A stretch of DNA of 42,829 bases from Okeania sp. SIO2B3 (GTDB lineage Bacteria > Cyanobacteriota > Cyanobacteriia > Cyanobacteriales > Microcoleaceae): contig NZ_JAAHGH010000062.1 in the NCBI RefSeq assembly GCF_010672525.1, positions 1-42,829 of the forward strand. Direction: 5' to 3'. The first letter of the stretch is position 1. Each line of letters starts with the position of its first letter. The notes below the pieces were generated by a model, which was not told the DNA's origin, did not search any database, and saw only the letters and a list, made by a program, of their open reading frames with translations. The translations under genes were made by a program, and so were the position numbers. This document shows positions 1-9,987 of this stretch, one piece after another.

Positions 1-1070
1 GGCGTACAATCAAATCACCTCCAACCAGATTATCAACCATTTTTTTTGTCAAGTCAAAAAAATCCCCTTCTTTGTTTGAGCTATTGCCAGAAATTGCCAG
101 AGATATTGACACTAGCAATCAGCTCCTATTTCTCAGTATTTGCTCTATCATACTTTTTATGCGTTGAATAAAAAGTCATGCGTATGGGCGAGTTCACCCC
201 AATAACATAATACTACCACATTTTTTTTGACTGTGAGAATCCTATTTGCTTCCATCCTGGGGTTTTTTTGGTGCTTCACAGGATGATAATTTCTATCAGT
301 CGGATAAATCTTCAGTTTACCGAATAATTAAGGTTTAAACCCTCTCCTTTAAAGGAGAAACAATGAATTAATTTTCCTTTTATTCAATCCTCTTCCTTTT
401 AGGGACAGGTAATTATCAATTATCAATTATCAATTATTGAACCACTAGCTTTTGCCCCAACTAAGTCTAAAACCAAACTCCTATTTCTCAATACTTCTTC
501 CCTAGACAACTTTTATGCATTGAATAAAAAGTCATGTATATGGGCGAGTTCACCCCAATAACATAATACTACCACATTTTTTTTGATTGTGGGAATCCTA
601 TTGCCTTCCATCCTGGGGTTTTTTGATGCTTCACAGAATGATGATTTTTACCAGTAGATAAATCTTCAATCATAGAAACTCATAATTAATAGACATCTCT
701 AGAAAATAGGGAGCAGGGAGTAGAGAGTAGGCGGAAAGAATTAATGATTTATGTACGAGAATTAATTTGATTTTTTATTATTGGAGATGTCTAATCAAGT
801 TGCACTTGTTAAGCTGATAACTTTATATTTAATTTTTTATTATCAAACAGGATTGGGTCGCGCAACCCCGCCTTTTAAGGCGATCGGGTTTTTGGAGAGT
901 TGCTCAAATCCCCTACTTCCCCTCCTGGGAGGGGGAGGGGCGAGGGGTGGGTTAACTTCTGACTTCTGACTTCGTTAAAGATACCCTCAATTTTAGAACA
1001 TGAAAATTGATACTATAATAATTGTACTTCTGCTCAACAATAAACATTAAAGTAACTTAACAGGACAATT
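1..1070. repeat. Gene-free, repeat-filled region upstream of the CobW-type gene
   Basis: No convincing gene. Two copies of a ~140-bp repeat (family C) lie at about 160-300 and 508-645. Both contain GAATAAAAAGTCATG, a shared CACCCCAATAACATAA block and a T-run, and a third diverged copy is at about 13440-13575. A family B repeat (CCGAATAATTAAGG at its left, multiple ATTATCAA at its right) lies between them at about 317-440. A small inverted-repeat element (family G) occupies 690-793. A GGGAGGGGAGG-type low-complexity tract is at about 910-950. A short open frame at 781-969 begins inside the family G terminal repeat and is not believed to be a gene. Confidence 0.7.
690..793. mobile_element. Family G miniature inverted-repeat element, copy 1
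   Basis: About 104 bp bounded by TAGACATCTCTA on the left and TTGGAGATGTCTA on the right, which are imperfect reverse complements (TAGACATCTC / GAGATGTCTA is perfect). A second copy with the same ends is at 39203-39314. The interior has no coding potential. It is probably a non-autonomous element; the family is unknown and no clear target duplication is seen here. Confidence 0.5.
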
Positions 1071-2156
1071 ATGCAATCAACAACGACTCAATTAGATACC
1101 TCAAATATGGATATGCCAAAATATGGTTTACCAGTGACAATAATTACAGGTTTTCTTGGTAGTGGTAAGACTACTTTGCTTAACCATATATTGCAAAATC
1201 AACAGGGTGTAAAAACTGCCGTTTTAGTAAATGAATTTGGAGAAATTGGTATTGATAATGAGTTAATTGTTTCTACCGATGGAGATGACACAATGGTCGA
1301 ACTTAGTAATGGTTGTGTTTGCTGTACTATTAATGAAGATTTAGTTAATGCTGTTTATAAAATTTTAGAAAGACCAGACAAAATTGATTATATGGTAGTA
1401 GAAACGACTGGTGTAGCTGACCCATTACCAGTAGCTTTAACTTTTTTAGGTACTGAATTACGAGATATGACTCGCCTAGATTCAATTATTACTTTGGTTG
1501 ATGCTGCTAACTACAGTCTTGATTTGTTTAATAGTCAGGCAGCATATAGTCAAATAGCTTATGGTGATATTATTTTGTTAAATAAAACTGACTTAGTTGA
1601 GGAGGCAAATTTAGACTTATTAGAAGTGAAGATTAGAGATGTTAAAAAAGATGCGAGAATTATGAGGACTAGCCAATCACAAATAGCTTTGCCGTTAATT
1701 CTAAGTGTGGGTTTGTTTGAGTCGGATAAGTATTTTGAAATAAAAGAAGAAGCTCATAGCCATGACCATGACCATGACCACGACCATGAAAATCATCACA
1801 GCCATGACCATGAACATCATCATCACGACCACGACCACGACCACGATCATCATCATTCCAACCACTTAGAAAATGATGGTTTTACTTCTATTTCTTTTCA
1901 AAGTGATAAGCCTCTTTCTCTTAAAAAATTCCAAGATTTTTTGGATAATAAATTGCCTGCAAATATTTTCCGAGCAAAGGGAATTTTGTGGTTTCAAGAA
2001 AGCCCTCTACGACATATTTTTCATTTGAGTGGTAAGCGGTTTACTATTAATGATGATGAGTGGAAAGGTACTCCTAAAAATCAGTTAGTTTTGATTGGTC
2101 AAAATTTAGACCATGATGAGTTGCGATCGCAATTAGAAGACTGTGTTATTGCTTAA
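1071..2156 (+). CDS. CobW/COG0523-family zinc-type metal GTPase with His-rich loop
   Basis: This 361-residue G3E-family P-loop GTPase belongs to the CobW/YjiA/ZNG group, whose members move metal ions, often zinc, to client proteins. The sequence shows a Walker A GFLGSGKTT from residue 27, the metal-binding GCVCC at 81-85 (the CxCC signature), a G3-like ETTGVADP and a G4 NKTD. A histidine/aspartate-rich stretch of about 45 residues (roughly 225-270, many HDHDHD and HHSHDH runs) separates the GTPase half from the CobW C-terminal domain. Such loops bind or sense Zn, Ni or Co. The ATG at 1071 has a weak CAGGA Shine-Dalgarno 5 nt upstream and the length is normal. The gene stands alone, with no cobalamin gene nearby, so a zinc-homeostasis role is more likely than cobaltochelatase work. 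No Zur box was identified with confidence. Confidence 0.9.
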   Translation: MQSTTTQLDTSNMDMPKYGLPVTIITGFLGSGKTTLLNHILQNQQGVKTAVLVNEFGEIGIDNELIVSTDGDDTMVELSNGCVCCTINEDLVNAVYKILERPDKIDYMVVETTGVADPLPVALTFLGTELRDMTRLDSIITLVDAANYSLDLFNSQAAYSQIAYGDIILLNKTDLVEEANLDLLEVKIRDVKKDARIMRTSQSQIALPLILSVGLFESDKYFEIKEEAHSHDHDHDHDHENHHSHDHEHHHHDHDHDHDHHHSNHLENDGFTSISFQSDKPLSLKKFQDFLDNKLPANIFRAKGILWFQESPLRHIFHLSGKRFTINDDEWKGTPKNQLVLIGQNLDHDELRSQLEDCVIA

Positions 2157-3104
2157 AAAGTTAGGAAAAAGGAATAAGGTAATAGGTTGGAATTCTTGAA
2201 ATTTCCTACAAACCAAAATATCTTTTTTATTCTCTTTCTTAGAAGTGCTATACATTAGCATTTTTTCTACGTATAAAAATGATTATAGGGAGGTTAAAAG
2301 CAATATTTAAACATTAGGAATCAGGAGCTAGAGAAATAGGATAGGGGAAAAAGGTGGAAATGTGCCATTATATTCACCATCTACCTATCTCCCTATATTT
2401 AAGTACATAAAGTACATAAATAGACACCTCAAATAATAAAAAATTAAATCAATTATTGCACTCTTATTCATCAATTCTTGGCCTCTATGACCTACAGACG
2501 TTGCATGCAACGTCCCTACCCCCTACTCCCTCTTTTCTGGTAATGCCTAAAAGATCCCAAATGGGTTCTATACATTGATTCTGCTTAAAGAACAGAATTA
2601 GGAATCGGGAAAATTATGACTCAAGATTCACCCCCATTACAATTGAGGCAATGCAGGTAAGGTGTGGTCTATTAAACCAGGGAAGTGGTAGACAAAAGTA
2701 AGTATTCTCTACTCCTGACTCCTTTCGATTGAAGATTAATTAATACAATTTATCTGTAAAAATGTGCTTAATAATTGTTGCTCAGACCTGATTATACTGA
2801 TTATTCTCATCTTTATATTAGGTGTAAATTTATGGAGAAATGTTATAAGTGGTAGTGCCAAATTAATTGCACATCTTTGACAAAGGAATATATGCAATAA
2901 AAAGCAAATATAGATTTATAACTTTATGAGATTCATGTTTAGATTGAAATCCAGAAAGTAGAAAGCTTCTCAAAAGAAGAAGTCACCATAGTAATTGTCC
3001 TCAAGTTAGAGACCCATACTAATTTAGATTTATTATTCTTCCCTAGTTTCTTCTTTGTCAAAAGAAAAAATTATTTTTAACTTTTAACTTTTAACTTTTT
3101 TATT
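2157..3104. repeat. Gene-free region between the CobW-type gene and dtd
   Basis: No gene seen. A partial family G-like end (TAGACACCTC) is near 2423. A short palindromic repeat with the core GACGTTGCATGCAACGTC lies at about 2498-2517; the same core recurs in degenerate form at 26166-26190 and 31677-31705 and inside the WD40 gene at 40445-40472. Purine-rich heptamer tracts of the CTCCCTACTCC type are scattered through it. Just before dtd a TTAACTTT-type tandem motif occurs (about 3078-3098). Confidence 0.6.
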
Positions 3105-3575
3105 ATGCGAGTTTTTATCCAAAGAGTGAATTTTTCTCAAGTAAAAGTAAATGGAGAAATTGTCGGTAAAATTGGCAAAGGGTTAAATTTACTTGTAGGT
3201 ATTGCGACTACTGATACAGAAGTAGAAATAGATTGGATGGTGCGTAAATGTTTAGAGATTCGTTTATTTCCTGACCCAGATAGTAATAGTAACCGTTGGG
3301 AAAAATCAGTAAAAGATATAAATGGTGAATTGTTAATAATTAGTCAATTTACTCTTTATGGAGACTGTCGCAAAGGTCGTCGTCCATCTTTTGATAATGC
3401 AGCATCTCCTGAAGTTGCTAAACAACTTTACCAGCTATTTGTAGACCGATTAAAATTGAGTTGCTTAAAGGTAGAAACTGGTATATTTGGAGCAATGATG
3501 GAAGTTGAAATTGATAATGACGGTCCGGTAACTCTTTTGTTAGAAAGAGAAGCTACTTCAACAATTAATAATTAA
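3105..3575 (+). CDS. dtd: D-aminoacyl-tRNA deacylase (DTD)
   Basis: Cytoplasmic proofreading enzyme of 156 residues that hydrolyses D-aminoacyl-tRNAs (and glycyl-tRNA(Ala)) so that D-amino acids are not trapped on tRNA. The family signatures are all visible: the start MRVFIQRV, the catalytic-site SQFTLYGD, the KGRRPSF segment and the C-terminal [10 protein letters not shown], which carries the cross-subunit Gly-Pro motif. Length is typical of DTD1. The ATG at 3105 gives the conserved N-terminus; no good Shine-Dalgarno precedes it. The last codons (ACA ATT AAT AAT TAA) run straight into an 8-bp tandem repeat (ATTAATAA-type, to about 3594), so the extreme C-terminus and stop lie in simple-sequence DNA. 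Confidence 0.95.
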   Translation: MRVFIQRVNFSQVKVNGEIVGKIGKGLNLLVGIATTDTEVEIDWMVRKCLEIRLFPDPDSNSNRWEKSVKDINGELLIISQFTLYGDCRKGRRPSFDNAASPEVAKQLYQLFVDRLKLSCLKVETGIFGAMMEVEIDNDGPVTLLLEREATSTINN

Positions 3576-3594
3576 TAATTAATAATTAATAATT
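3562..3594. repeat. 8-bp tandem repeat over the 3' end of dtd
   Basis: About four copies of an AATAATTA-type octamer start within the last codons of dtd and run to the edge of a family D element. This is simple-sequence DNA and could vary in copy number without changing the protein much, because every copy carries an in-frame or near-frame TAA. Confidence 0.7.
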
Positions 3595-3836
3595 AGGGTT
3601 TGCGCTCATAAAGTCTTTTTGTTAGGGTAGGGAGTAGGCAGTAGTTAAGAGTTAGGATTTAGGGGAGTTGTAGAAGAGGTAGTCATTCATCATTGCTCCT
3701 TAGTTTTTCTCTCATCATTACCCCACGATCCTCACTTTTTCCGCTCCATCAACTGAAAAGCTGGTACTTTTTCAGTACTTAAAATTCTTCAAACCGATAT
3801 CAGTTAATGCTTTGATATTTAATCAGCAAACCCTAT
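3593..3836 (-). mobile_element. Family D miniature element, copy D0 (inverted)
   Basis: It is bounded by ATTAGGGTTTGC on the left and AGCAAACCCTATT on the right. Read on the minus strand, the right end (GGGTTTGCTGATTAAATATC) is almost identical to the left end of the copy at 5118-5398, and the AAAGTCTTTTTG near the left is the reverse complement of the CAAAAAGACTTT near the right end of the other copies. Length ~245 bp; no coding capacity. Confidence 0.65.
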
Positions 3837-4184
3837 TTAATGAAATATCTATGAATAAAACTATTTTTTCCACCACAAAAAATATTTCTATACTTAATTC
3901 TCTATTATCTGTTGCCTATTTACTTTTTCTCAAAAGGATTTTCATAACTTAAATGTAAACTCTATATAAATGTGATAAATAAAATTTCGGGTTGACGAAC
4001 CAAGATAGGGGTATTTCCACACCATTTTTTTTCAATGGTCGAGACAAAATTAATGTTATAGTACTATAAGTAATGGATTTACCTAACAAACAGGTATCAT
4101 GTTGATATCATAATTGTTAAATTAGGGTAGTTCTAAACTTAAAAATTTAGTTAATATAATTTCAGATTTTAAATAAGGAAAGCT

Positions 4185-4508
4185 ATGGGATTTTTTGATT
4201 CAGAAGTAGTTCAACAGGAAGCTAAACAATTATTTGAGGATTATCAATCCTTAATTAAGGTAGGAAGTGACTATGGTAAGTTCGACCGAGAAGGTAAAAA
4301 GATTTATATTGAAAAGATGGAATCTATTATGGAGCGCTACCGAATTTTTATGAAACGTTTTGAATTATCAGAAGATTTTATGGCTCAAATGACTATGGAA
4401 CAACTTAAAACTCAGTTAAATCAATTTGGCATTAGTCCTCAACAAATGTTCGATCAAATGCACACAACTTTAGAAAGAATGAAGTCAGAATTAGAAAAAC
4501 ATTCCTAA
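4185..4508 (+). CDS. DUF1825 family protein (cyanobacteria-specific)
   Basis: A 107-residue soluble, mostly helical protein starting MGFFDSEVVQQEAKQLFEDY, with FDREGKKIYIEKME and MERYRIFMKRFELSEDFMAQ in the middle. This matches the small DUF1825 family found throughout cyanobacteria, whose function is not known to me. An AAGGA Shine-Dalgarno 5 nt before the ATG supports the start. The gene stands alone; the flanking 600 and 1150 bp are non-coding. I do not assign a function. Confidence 0.85.
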   Translation: MGFFDSEVVQQEAKQLFEDYQSLIKVGSDYGKFDREGKKIYIEKMESIMERYRIFMKRFELSEDFMAQMTMEQLKTQLNQFGISPQQMFDQMHTTLERMKSELEKHS

Positions 4509-5117
4509 TTGAATACAAGATAAATAACGATTTAATATGTTAAGCAAATTATTTCAAACAGTTTTTTGGGAAATTTTTTTGATTTTTTGAAGTTATAGAA
4601 ATTATAGATAGAAATAAGCAGTTTTTTCGCTTTTCCGAATAACGGTATGATTTGAACCCATCATTAAGTCACTTTCAATCTATAATCATACTTGCCTATT
4701 AACAAAGTTATTTTCTTTAACCCAAGCTGTTGATTCTAGGAATTAATAAAAAAATTATCTTGCATTTTGCTATTTATTTTAGGTATTTAGTAAACACATT
4801 TTTTTTGAGATTGTCAAAAACATCAAGACAAGAAGAATTAGGAATTTATTGTTGTACTGCTTGGCTTTTAATTTAGTTTTATTTAGCAACAAACAAAAAA
4901 ATTCTACTTAGACCTTTGATTCAGATTGGAAAAATTAAAAATAGAATCTATCTTAGAGATACAAACTTATAGTTTTCTTTTAGCCCACATTCCGCACTTC
5001 AATTTGTAACATGAAAATTAGTATAAAATCCGTAGCTTGCTTAAGTATTTATACTATATAAGTTATCTTCATTTACATTGATCGGGAGTCAAATTCTCAG
5101 TGAAATGTTAAGCATAA
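4509..5117. repeat. Gene-free region with family J repeat
   Basis: No gene seen. From about 4986 to 5117 there is a ~135-bp block (family J: CATTCCGCACTTCAATTTG at one end, AATGTTAAGCATAAATA at the other, with GATCGGGAGTCAAATTC inside). It recurs in the opposite orientation at about 37581-37714. The block abuts the family D element that begins at 5118. Confidence 0.65.
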
Positions 5118-5398
<281 letters not shown>

Positions 5399-5643
5399 TT
5401 AGGGATTGCTGATTAAACTTCAAAGTATTGATATATAAAGGTTTTGACTGTTTTTGGTTGAACAAAAGAGCCAGCTTTTCGGTTGCTCAAGGTCAAAAAG
5501 GAACGCATTTTGGGCAAGAGTTGGGCAGAAAAATCACTCTTACAATTCTTACTCCTACTTTCTCTATAATTCCCCTAACTCCTGACTCCTGACTCCTAAC
5601 TACTCCCCTTACTTACCAAAAGACTTTTTCAGCAAGCCCTACT
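5399..5643 (+). mobile_element. Family D miniature element, copy D2
   Basis: Left end TTAGGGATTGCTGATTAAAC, right end AAAAGACTTTTTCAGCAAGC followed by CCTACT. The internal GAGTTGGGCAGAAAAATC is shared with copy D3. It directly abuts D1 and ends just before the 3' end of the PBP gene (stop at 5659). Confidence 0.65.
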
Positions 5644-5658
5644 TATTAGACACTAAAT

Positions 5659-7593
5659 TTATGGCCGATCAAATTTATATGCTGGAGGGAAATATTCGCG
5701 ACGCTGGCCACTCAAGGCTTGATTCATAAAATCACGCCAGATCGGTGCAACAGTAGTACCACCAGTAGCACCATAATTTAGAGGCCGATAATCATCATTG
5801 CCCACCCAAACAGCCGTTGCCAACTGAGGCGTATAACCTACAAACCAAACATCTCGTTCAGAAGAAGTAGTACCAGTTTTTCCAGCGGCCTGACGACCAA
5901 TCTTAGCTCTAGTAGCAGTACCTCGTTCAATTACCCCCACCAATACACTATTAAGTGACGCGACAGCCCACTGATTGAGAACCAACTTAGGTTTAGGAGT
6001 ATTATCCAACAAGACATTCCCACTAGTATCTGTTACCTGCACAATAAAAGTAGTATCAGAATGCCAACCATTATTAGCAAAAGTCGCATAAGCACCCGCC
6101 ATCTCCAGAGGTGTCAAATCAACCGAACCAAGTGGTAAAGAAATAACAGGTTCCATCGGACTCTTAATACCTAAAATGCGACAAACCTCAATTACCTTAT
6201 TAAGTCCAACATATTGACCAATTTTCACCGCTGGTATATTCAAAGAAGACTCCAAAGCCTTACGAATACTAACAGAGCCAGAATATCCACCACCATAATT
6301 TCGAGGAGAGTAATAACCATTACCATCTGGATAACTAACTCGAGTATCAGACACAACCGAATATGGAGAATATCTACCCGAAGCAAAAGCGGTGTAATAA
6401 ACAAAAGGCTTAAAAGCAGAACCTGGTTGCCTGCGAGCTTGAACAGCACGATTATATTGACTACTCTTAAAATCTGCCCCACCAACCATTGCCCGCACAA
6501 AGTGGGTGCGTGGGTCAACTGCCACTAATGCCATTTGACCTTTGTCCCAACTCCGATAAACCCGACGGTAATATAAGATTTCATGCCATTCAGTCACAGT
6601 TCTTTCAGCCATCCGTTGGAAATTCATATCAATGGTCGTTTGTATCCGCATTCCTCCCTTGAGAACAGCATCTTTACCAAACCTCTCAGTTAACTCCTGA
6701 ACAACTGCCTCAGTAATATAAGGAAGTTCACTCTGGCGAAAAGAGGTAACTTTACCCACTAATAATGGTTGCTTGAGAGCCTCTGCTTCCTCTTCAGCAG
6801 TAATCCAATTAAGTTCACGCAGTCTTGCTAAAACAGTGGCTTGGCGTTGCTTGGACTTTTGGTAATTGATAAATGGACTATACTCTTCTGGCGCAGGAAT
6901 CATACCTGCCATCAAGGCAGCTTCAGCCAAAGTTAAATCCTTGGAGGATTTATTAAAATAGCTTTTCGCTGCAGTCTCAACTCCATAGAGATTATGACCC
7001 CAGTAAATTTGGTTGAGGTATAATTCTAAAATTTCGTTTTTATCGAGAATTTGTTCCATCCTAATTGCCAAAACTGCTTCAGCCACTTTCCTACTTAGTT
7101 TGGCTGTTGGGGAGAGAAACAAATTTTTCACCAACTGCATAGTTACGGTAGAACCACCTTCAACTGTTCTACCCCGCTCTAAGTTGGCCACAAAAGCACG
7201 CATAATTCCGATAGGATAGATTCCGTAGTGATTGTAGAAGTTACTATCCTCGATCGCTAGAACTGCTCGTTTTAAGTCTGGAGAAATTTGGTTTAGGGGT
7301 ATGACTTCTCGGTTGGCCTCGTCGTGGAGACTTGCCAATGGTCTACCTTTAACATCATATATATGAGTTGTTTCTGAAGGTGTGTAATTTTTTAGTACTC
7401 GAACATCCGGAAGATTACGAAAGCTGATTGCTAAACCTACCAGTCCACCAGCTACTAATGAGCTAGTCAGCATGGTGATGCCTAGTACAGTACCTGCTGT
7501 CACCTTACTGACAGATTGAACAAATCCGAAGACTGGTGAAATTTCAGACTGAGATTTTGTAGTTTGCTTATGTGGGAGGGCGTTGGTGGACAC
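5659..7593 (-). CDS. Class A penicillin-binding protein (GT51 transglycosylase plus transpeptidase)
   Basis: A 644-residue bifunctional peptidoglycan synthase of the PBP1a type. It polymerises lipid II and cross-links stem peptides in the periplasm. After a ~25-residue cytoplasmic tail there is one membrane anchor (about 33-58, rich in V, L, A, G). The GT51 domain follows with the catalytic EDSNFYNHYGI region, GGSTVTMQLVKN and RKVAEAVLAIRMEQ. The transpeptidase has SxxK at S392 (PGSAFKP), the SLN motif (ESSLNIPA) and KTGTT at about 572-576. The start is GTG at 7593, supported by AAGGAAG about 10 nt upstream; no ATG fits better. It is somewhat short for PBP1a and ends soon after the transpeptidase domain, with no OB-domain or long tail seen. 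It is flanked on both sides by family D elements. Confidence 0.93.
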   Translation of the reverse strand: MSTNALPHKQTTKSQSEISPVFGFVQSVSKVTAGTVLGITMLTSSLVAGGLVGLAISFRNLPDVRVLKNYTPSETTHIYDVKGRPLASLHDEANREVIPLNQISPDLKRAVLAIEDSNFYNHYGIYPIGIMRAFVANLERGRTVEGGSTVTMQLVKNLFLSPTAKLSRKVAEAVLAIRMEQILDKNEILELYLNQIYWGHNLYGVETAAKSYFNKSSKDLTLAEAALMAGMIPAPEEYSPFINYQKSKQRQATVLARLRELNWITAEEEAEALKQPLLVGKVTSFRQSELPYITEAVVQELTERFGKDAVLKGGMRIQTTIDMNFQRMAERTVTEWHEILYYRRVYRSWDKGQMALVAVDPRTHFVRAMVGGADFKSSQYNRAVQARRQPGSAFKPFVYYTAFASGRYSPYSVVSDTRVSYPDGNGYYSPRNYGGGYSGSVSIRKALESSLNIPAVKIGQYVGLNKVIEVCRILGIKSPMEPVISLPLGSVDLTPLEMAGAYATFANNGWHSDTTFIVQVTDTSGNVLLDNTPKPKLVLNQWAVASLNSVLVGVIERGTATRAKIGRQAAGKTGTTSSERDVWFVGYTPQLATAVWVGNDDYRPLNYGATGGTTVAPIWRDFMNQALSGQRREYFPPAYKFDRP

Positions 7594-8784
7594 TTTTATT
7601 TAACTTCCTTGACGAAATTTCAAATTTTAGAGCTAGTAATTGTTTAGGTGTTAGATATATTTTTAGAGATTAATTGATTATCAGGACTTATGCATGAGGT
7701 AGAACTAGGATTTGAGATTGCTTCCCTGTGGGTTGCTTTGGACGAAAATACATTGCACTGCGTAAGTCCTAATTAGGGTTTGCTGATTAAATCTAAAAGT
7801 ATTGACATATAAAGACAAGTGCCTTTTTGGTGTCGAAAAAAATGCGCCTATTTCAGTCATTAATGCTCAAAAAGGAGCGTACTTTAGGTGCTATAGTTGG
7901 GCAGAAAAATCTTGGGACAAAACTTAGCTCCTACCTCCTCGAAATTCCCATTTCTCCCCTCCTGGGAGGGGTTAGGGGTGGGTTGTCTCCTGTCTCCTGC
8001 CTCTTGTCTTCTGTCTCCTGTCTCCTACCCTAGCAAAAAGACTTTATTGAGCAAACCCTAATTATATTAGAGAATTTTACTGTTCATAGCTGGCAACCTC
8101 TCGACTTAATTAATTGGTCAGCTAGAAGTGATAGTTGATGGTGTCTTAATTTATTGAGCTTAAAAAACTAAATTTCAAATTTTAGAGCTAGTAATTGTTT
8201 AGGTGTTAGATATATTTTTAGAGGTTAACTGATTATATTTGGCAATTCTAATGCCCATAGCTCGTAACCTCTCGACGGAATTAATTGGTCAGCTAGCAGC
8301 GAGAGTCGATAGTGTCTTAATTTATTGAGCTTACAAAGTAGATTAAGTATTTGAAGAAGGAAAAAGTAAGGACCGAATGACTGGAAAAGTGGATGGGGAT
8401 ACTGAAAAGTTGCTACTCCGCATCTACAAACCCCAATCAATTGTAGACACAGGGCGTGACGGTGGGGTATTAAACCCATAAGTAAAAAGGTCAAAGAATA
8501 AGGTTGAATTATACTCATAAATAATTTATGTTACTTTAGCACTCCTAAAATTATTAAGGAGGCTTAAACACAATAGACATAGGCGTGATCATCAAACATC
8601 AAATCAATTATCGCGTAAAAATCATCAATTCTTTTCCCTCTACTCCATACTCCCTACTCCCTCTTTTCCCGATAGGTCTAATAGTTTTTACAAAATCTAC
8701 TGAACGTTTCTATAATATTTTACTTAGATATCATTGGGCAGTTGAGTTTTTGACATCCTCCCCGGCCTAAAGACACGGGGATTC
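7594..8784. repeat. Gene-free region upstream of the PBP gene
   Basis: No credible gene. A ~110-bp sequence (AAATTTTAGAGCTAGTAATTG, GTTAGATATATTTTTAGAG and on) starts at about 7620 and recurs at 8175; a further short duplication (CTCGACTTAATTAATTGGTC / CTCGACGGAATTAATTGGTC with TTAATTTATTGAGCTTA) links about 8100-8160 with 8270-8335. Element D3 lies at 7770-8064. The promoter for the PBP gene must be at roughly 7600-7700, but I cannot place it with confidence. Confidence 0.55.
7770..8064 (+). mobile_element. Family D miniature element, copy D3, with perfect terminal inverted repeats
   Basis: This is the cleanest member. It is bounded by TAATTAGGGTTTGCT and AGCAAACCCTAATTA, a perfect 15-bp inverted pair, over ~295 bp. 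Inside are the conserved GTTGGGCAGAAAAATC, the GGGAGGGGTTAGGGGTGGG tract, a TCTCCTG heptamer run and AGCAAAAAGACTTT near the right end. No transposase is encoded, so it is a MITE-like non-autonomous element. The AATT core of the terminus is self-complementary, so the exact element edge and target duplication (possibly TA or TAATTA) cannot be separated by eye. Confidence 0.8.
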
Positions 8785-8900
8785 CTACCGAGCCGTAGCT
8801 CCTCGGCGAGTTGACATCTCACAGGCTGCTGCTACTTTGGCAGTAGTCTCATGCTTGCCTCCATGTCCGTTTAATGTCTCGGATTGCCCACCCGCGACTA
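8750..8900 (-). ncRNA. Predicted omega-RNA scaffold at the tnpB 3' end
   Basis: In TnpB systems a guide RNA is transcribed on the tnpB strand from the end of the gene through the right end, and the guide lies just outside the element. Here that scaffold would cover the last ~100 bases of tnpB and the GC-rich hairpin at 8760-8780. The guide would then read into the sequence just below 8750 (minus-strand AACTCAACTGCC). The placement follows the known rule for the family; no transcript evidence is available and the 5' boundary is a guess. Confidence 0.4.
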
Positions 8901-9987
8901 ATATATTTCTTGCTGCATTTTCGTCTCTATCGTGCTTACTTCCGCAATTTAAACATTCCCACTCACGAATTGATAAATCTAATCTTCCACCCTTAAATCC
9001 ACAACTAGAACAAGTTTGGGATGTGGGTTCCCAACGGCTAATCACCCTAAAATCACGACCGTATTTTTCTGCTTTTCCTTCTAAAAATGTCCTAAATTGC
9101 CTCCAACCTAAATCAGAAATAGCTCTAGATAATTTCCGATTTTTAACAATTCCTGAAACATTCAAATCCTCTAAAACAATTGTTTGGTTTTCACGAATTA
9201 TTTCAGTAGATAATTTATGTAGAAAATCTATTCTTGTATCTTTCAGTTTAGCATGAAATTTAGCTATTTTCAGTCTAGCTTTTTCATGACGATTTGTACC
9301 TTTAGCTTTCTTAGATAATGATTTACTTAACTTTCGATATTTATTGATTCGTTTCTTTAGTGGTTTTGGTGCATCAATTTTTTGACCATTACTCAAAGTA
9401 GCAAAAGTTTTAATTCCTAAATCTATACCTACTGAATTATCAGTTTTAGGTAAGGTTTCAGGCAAAATTTCTACTACAAAACTTAAGAAATATCTGTTAG
9501 CTGAATCTTTGATTATTGTTACTGATGATGGAACATTTGGTAGTTCCCTTGACCAGACAATTTTCAGCTTTCCTATTTTGGCTAAATACACCTTATGCTG
9601 GCCAACTTTAAATCCACCTTTTGTAAACCTTGCAGTCTGTCTTGACTTTCTAGTTTTGAATTTAGGAGGTTTAACAGGTCTGCCCTTTCTCTTACCTTGA
9701 GTTGATTTAAAAAAGTTTTGATAAGCCTGGTTTAAATCATTCAAAGATTGCTGTAGTGGTATAGCAGAAACCTCTGATAACCATTCTCTGTATTCAGTTT
9801 TTTTAGCTTGAGTAATAAACTGTTTTTGTAGCTCAGAGTTAATAGGTTTCTTCTCTCCAGATTTGTACTTTTCCTGACAGCAAGCTAGACTATCATTCCA
9901 GACAACACGGACACAACCAAATAGCCTTGCTAATCGGTATTTTTGTCCCAATGTTGGATATATACGGTACTTAAATCTTGCTTTCAT
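8785..9987 (-). CDS. tnpB: TnpB RNA-guided nuclease (IS200/IS605 OrfB)
   Basis: A 400-residue TnpB, the transposon-encoded ancestor-type relative of Cas12. In this family the protein uses an RNA made from the element's right end to cut DNA next to a transposon-adjacent motif. The RuvC site looks intact: D189 in SVGIDLGIKTFAT, E273 in IVLEDLNVSG and D355 in HDRDENAARN. The zinc ribbon is also intact (CSSCG and CLNCG pairs between the second and third catalytic motifs). The N-terminal part shows the usual WNDSLACCQEKY and QSLNDLNQAYQNFF motifs. The ATG at 9987 gives the family-typical start MKARFKYRIYPT. The length is full and there is no frameshift. It looks recently active, in contrast to the atypical second copy at 16631. 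Confidence 0.93.
   Translation of the reverse strand: MKARFKYRIYPTLGQKYRLARLFGCVRVVWNDSLACCQEKYKSGEKKPINSELQKQFITQAKKTEYREWLSEVSAIPLQQSLNDLNQAYQNFFKSTQGKRKGRPVKPPKFKTRKSRQTARFTKGGFKVGQHKVYLAKIGKLKIVWSRELPNVPSSVTIIKDSANRYFLSFVVEILPETLPKTDNSVGIDLGIKTFATLSNGQKIDAPKPLKKRINKYRKLSKSLSKKAKGTNRHEKARLKIAKFHAKLKDTRIDFLHKLSTEIIRENQTIVLEDLNVSGIVKNRKLSRAISDLGWRQFRTFLEGKAEKYGRDFRVISRWEPTSQTCSSCGFKGGRLDLSIREWECLNCGSKHDRDENAARNILVAGGQSETLNGHGGKHETTAKVAAACEMSTRRGATAR

Noticed and set aside
781-969. 62-codon open frame
   Set aside because: Begins inside a family G terminal repeat and runs through GGGAGGGG filler also seen in other intergenic regions.
4640-4670. Possible tRNA T-arm (TTTGAACCC on the plus strand)
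   Set aside because: No acceptor or anticodon stems can be paired around it.
8225-8770. Open frames of 97 and 61 codons in the gap above tnpB
   Set aside because: Low-complexity translation of duplicated non-coding DNA, with no family resemblance.
9509-9700. Antisense frames within tnpB, the PBP gene, the dynamins, the pentapeptide gene and the WD40 gene
   Set aside because: All are shadows of better supported genes on the other strand or frame; the long antisense frames in the pentapeptide gene arise from its repeat periodicity.
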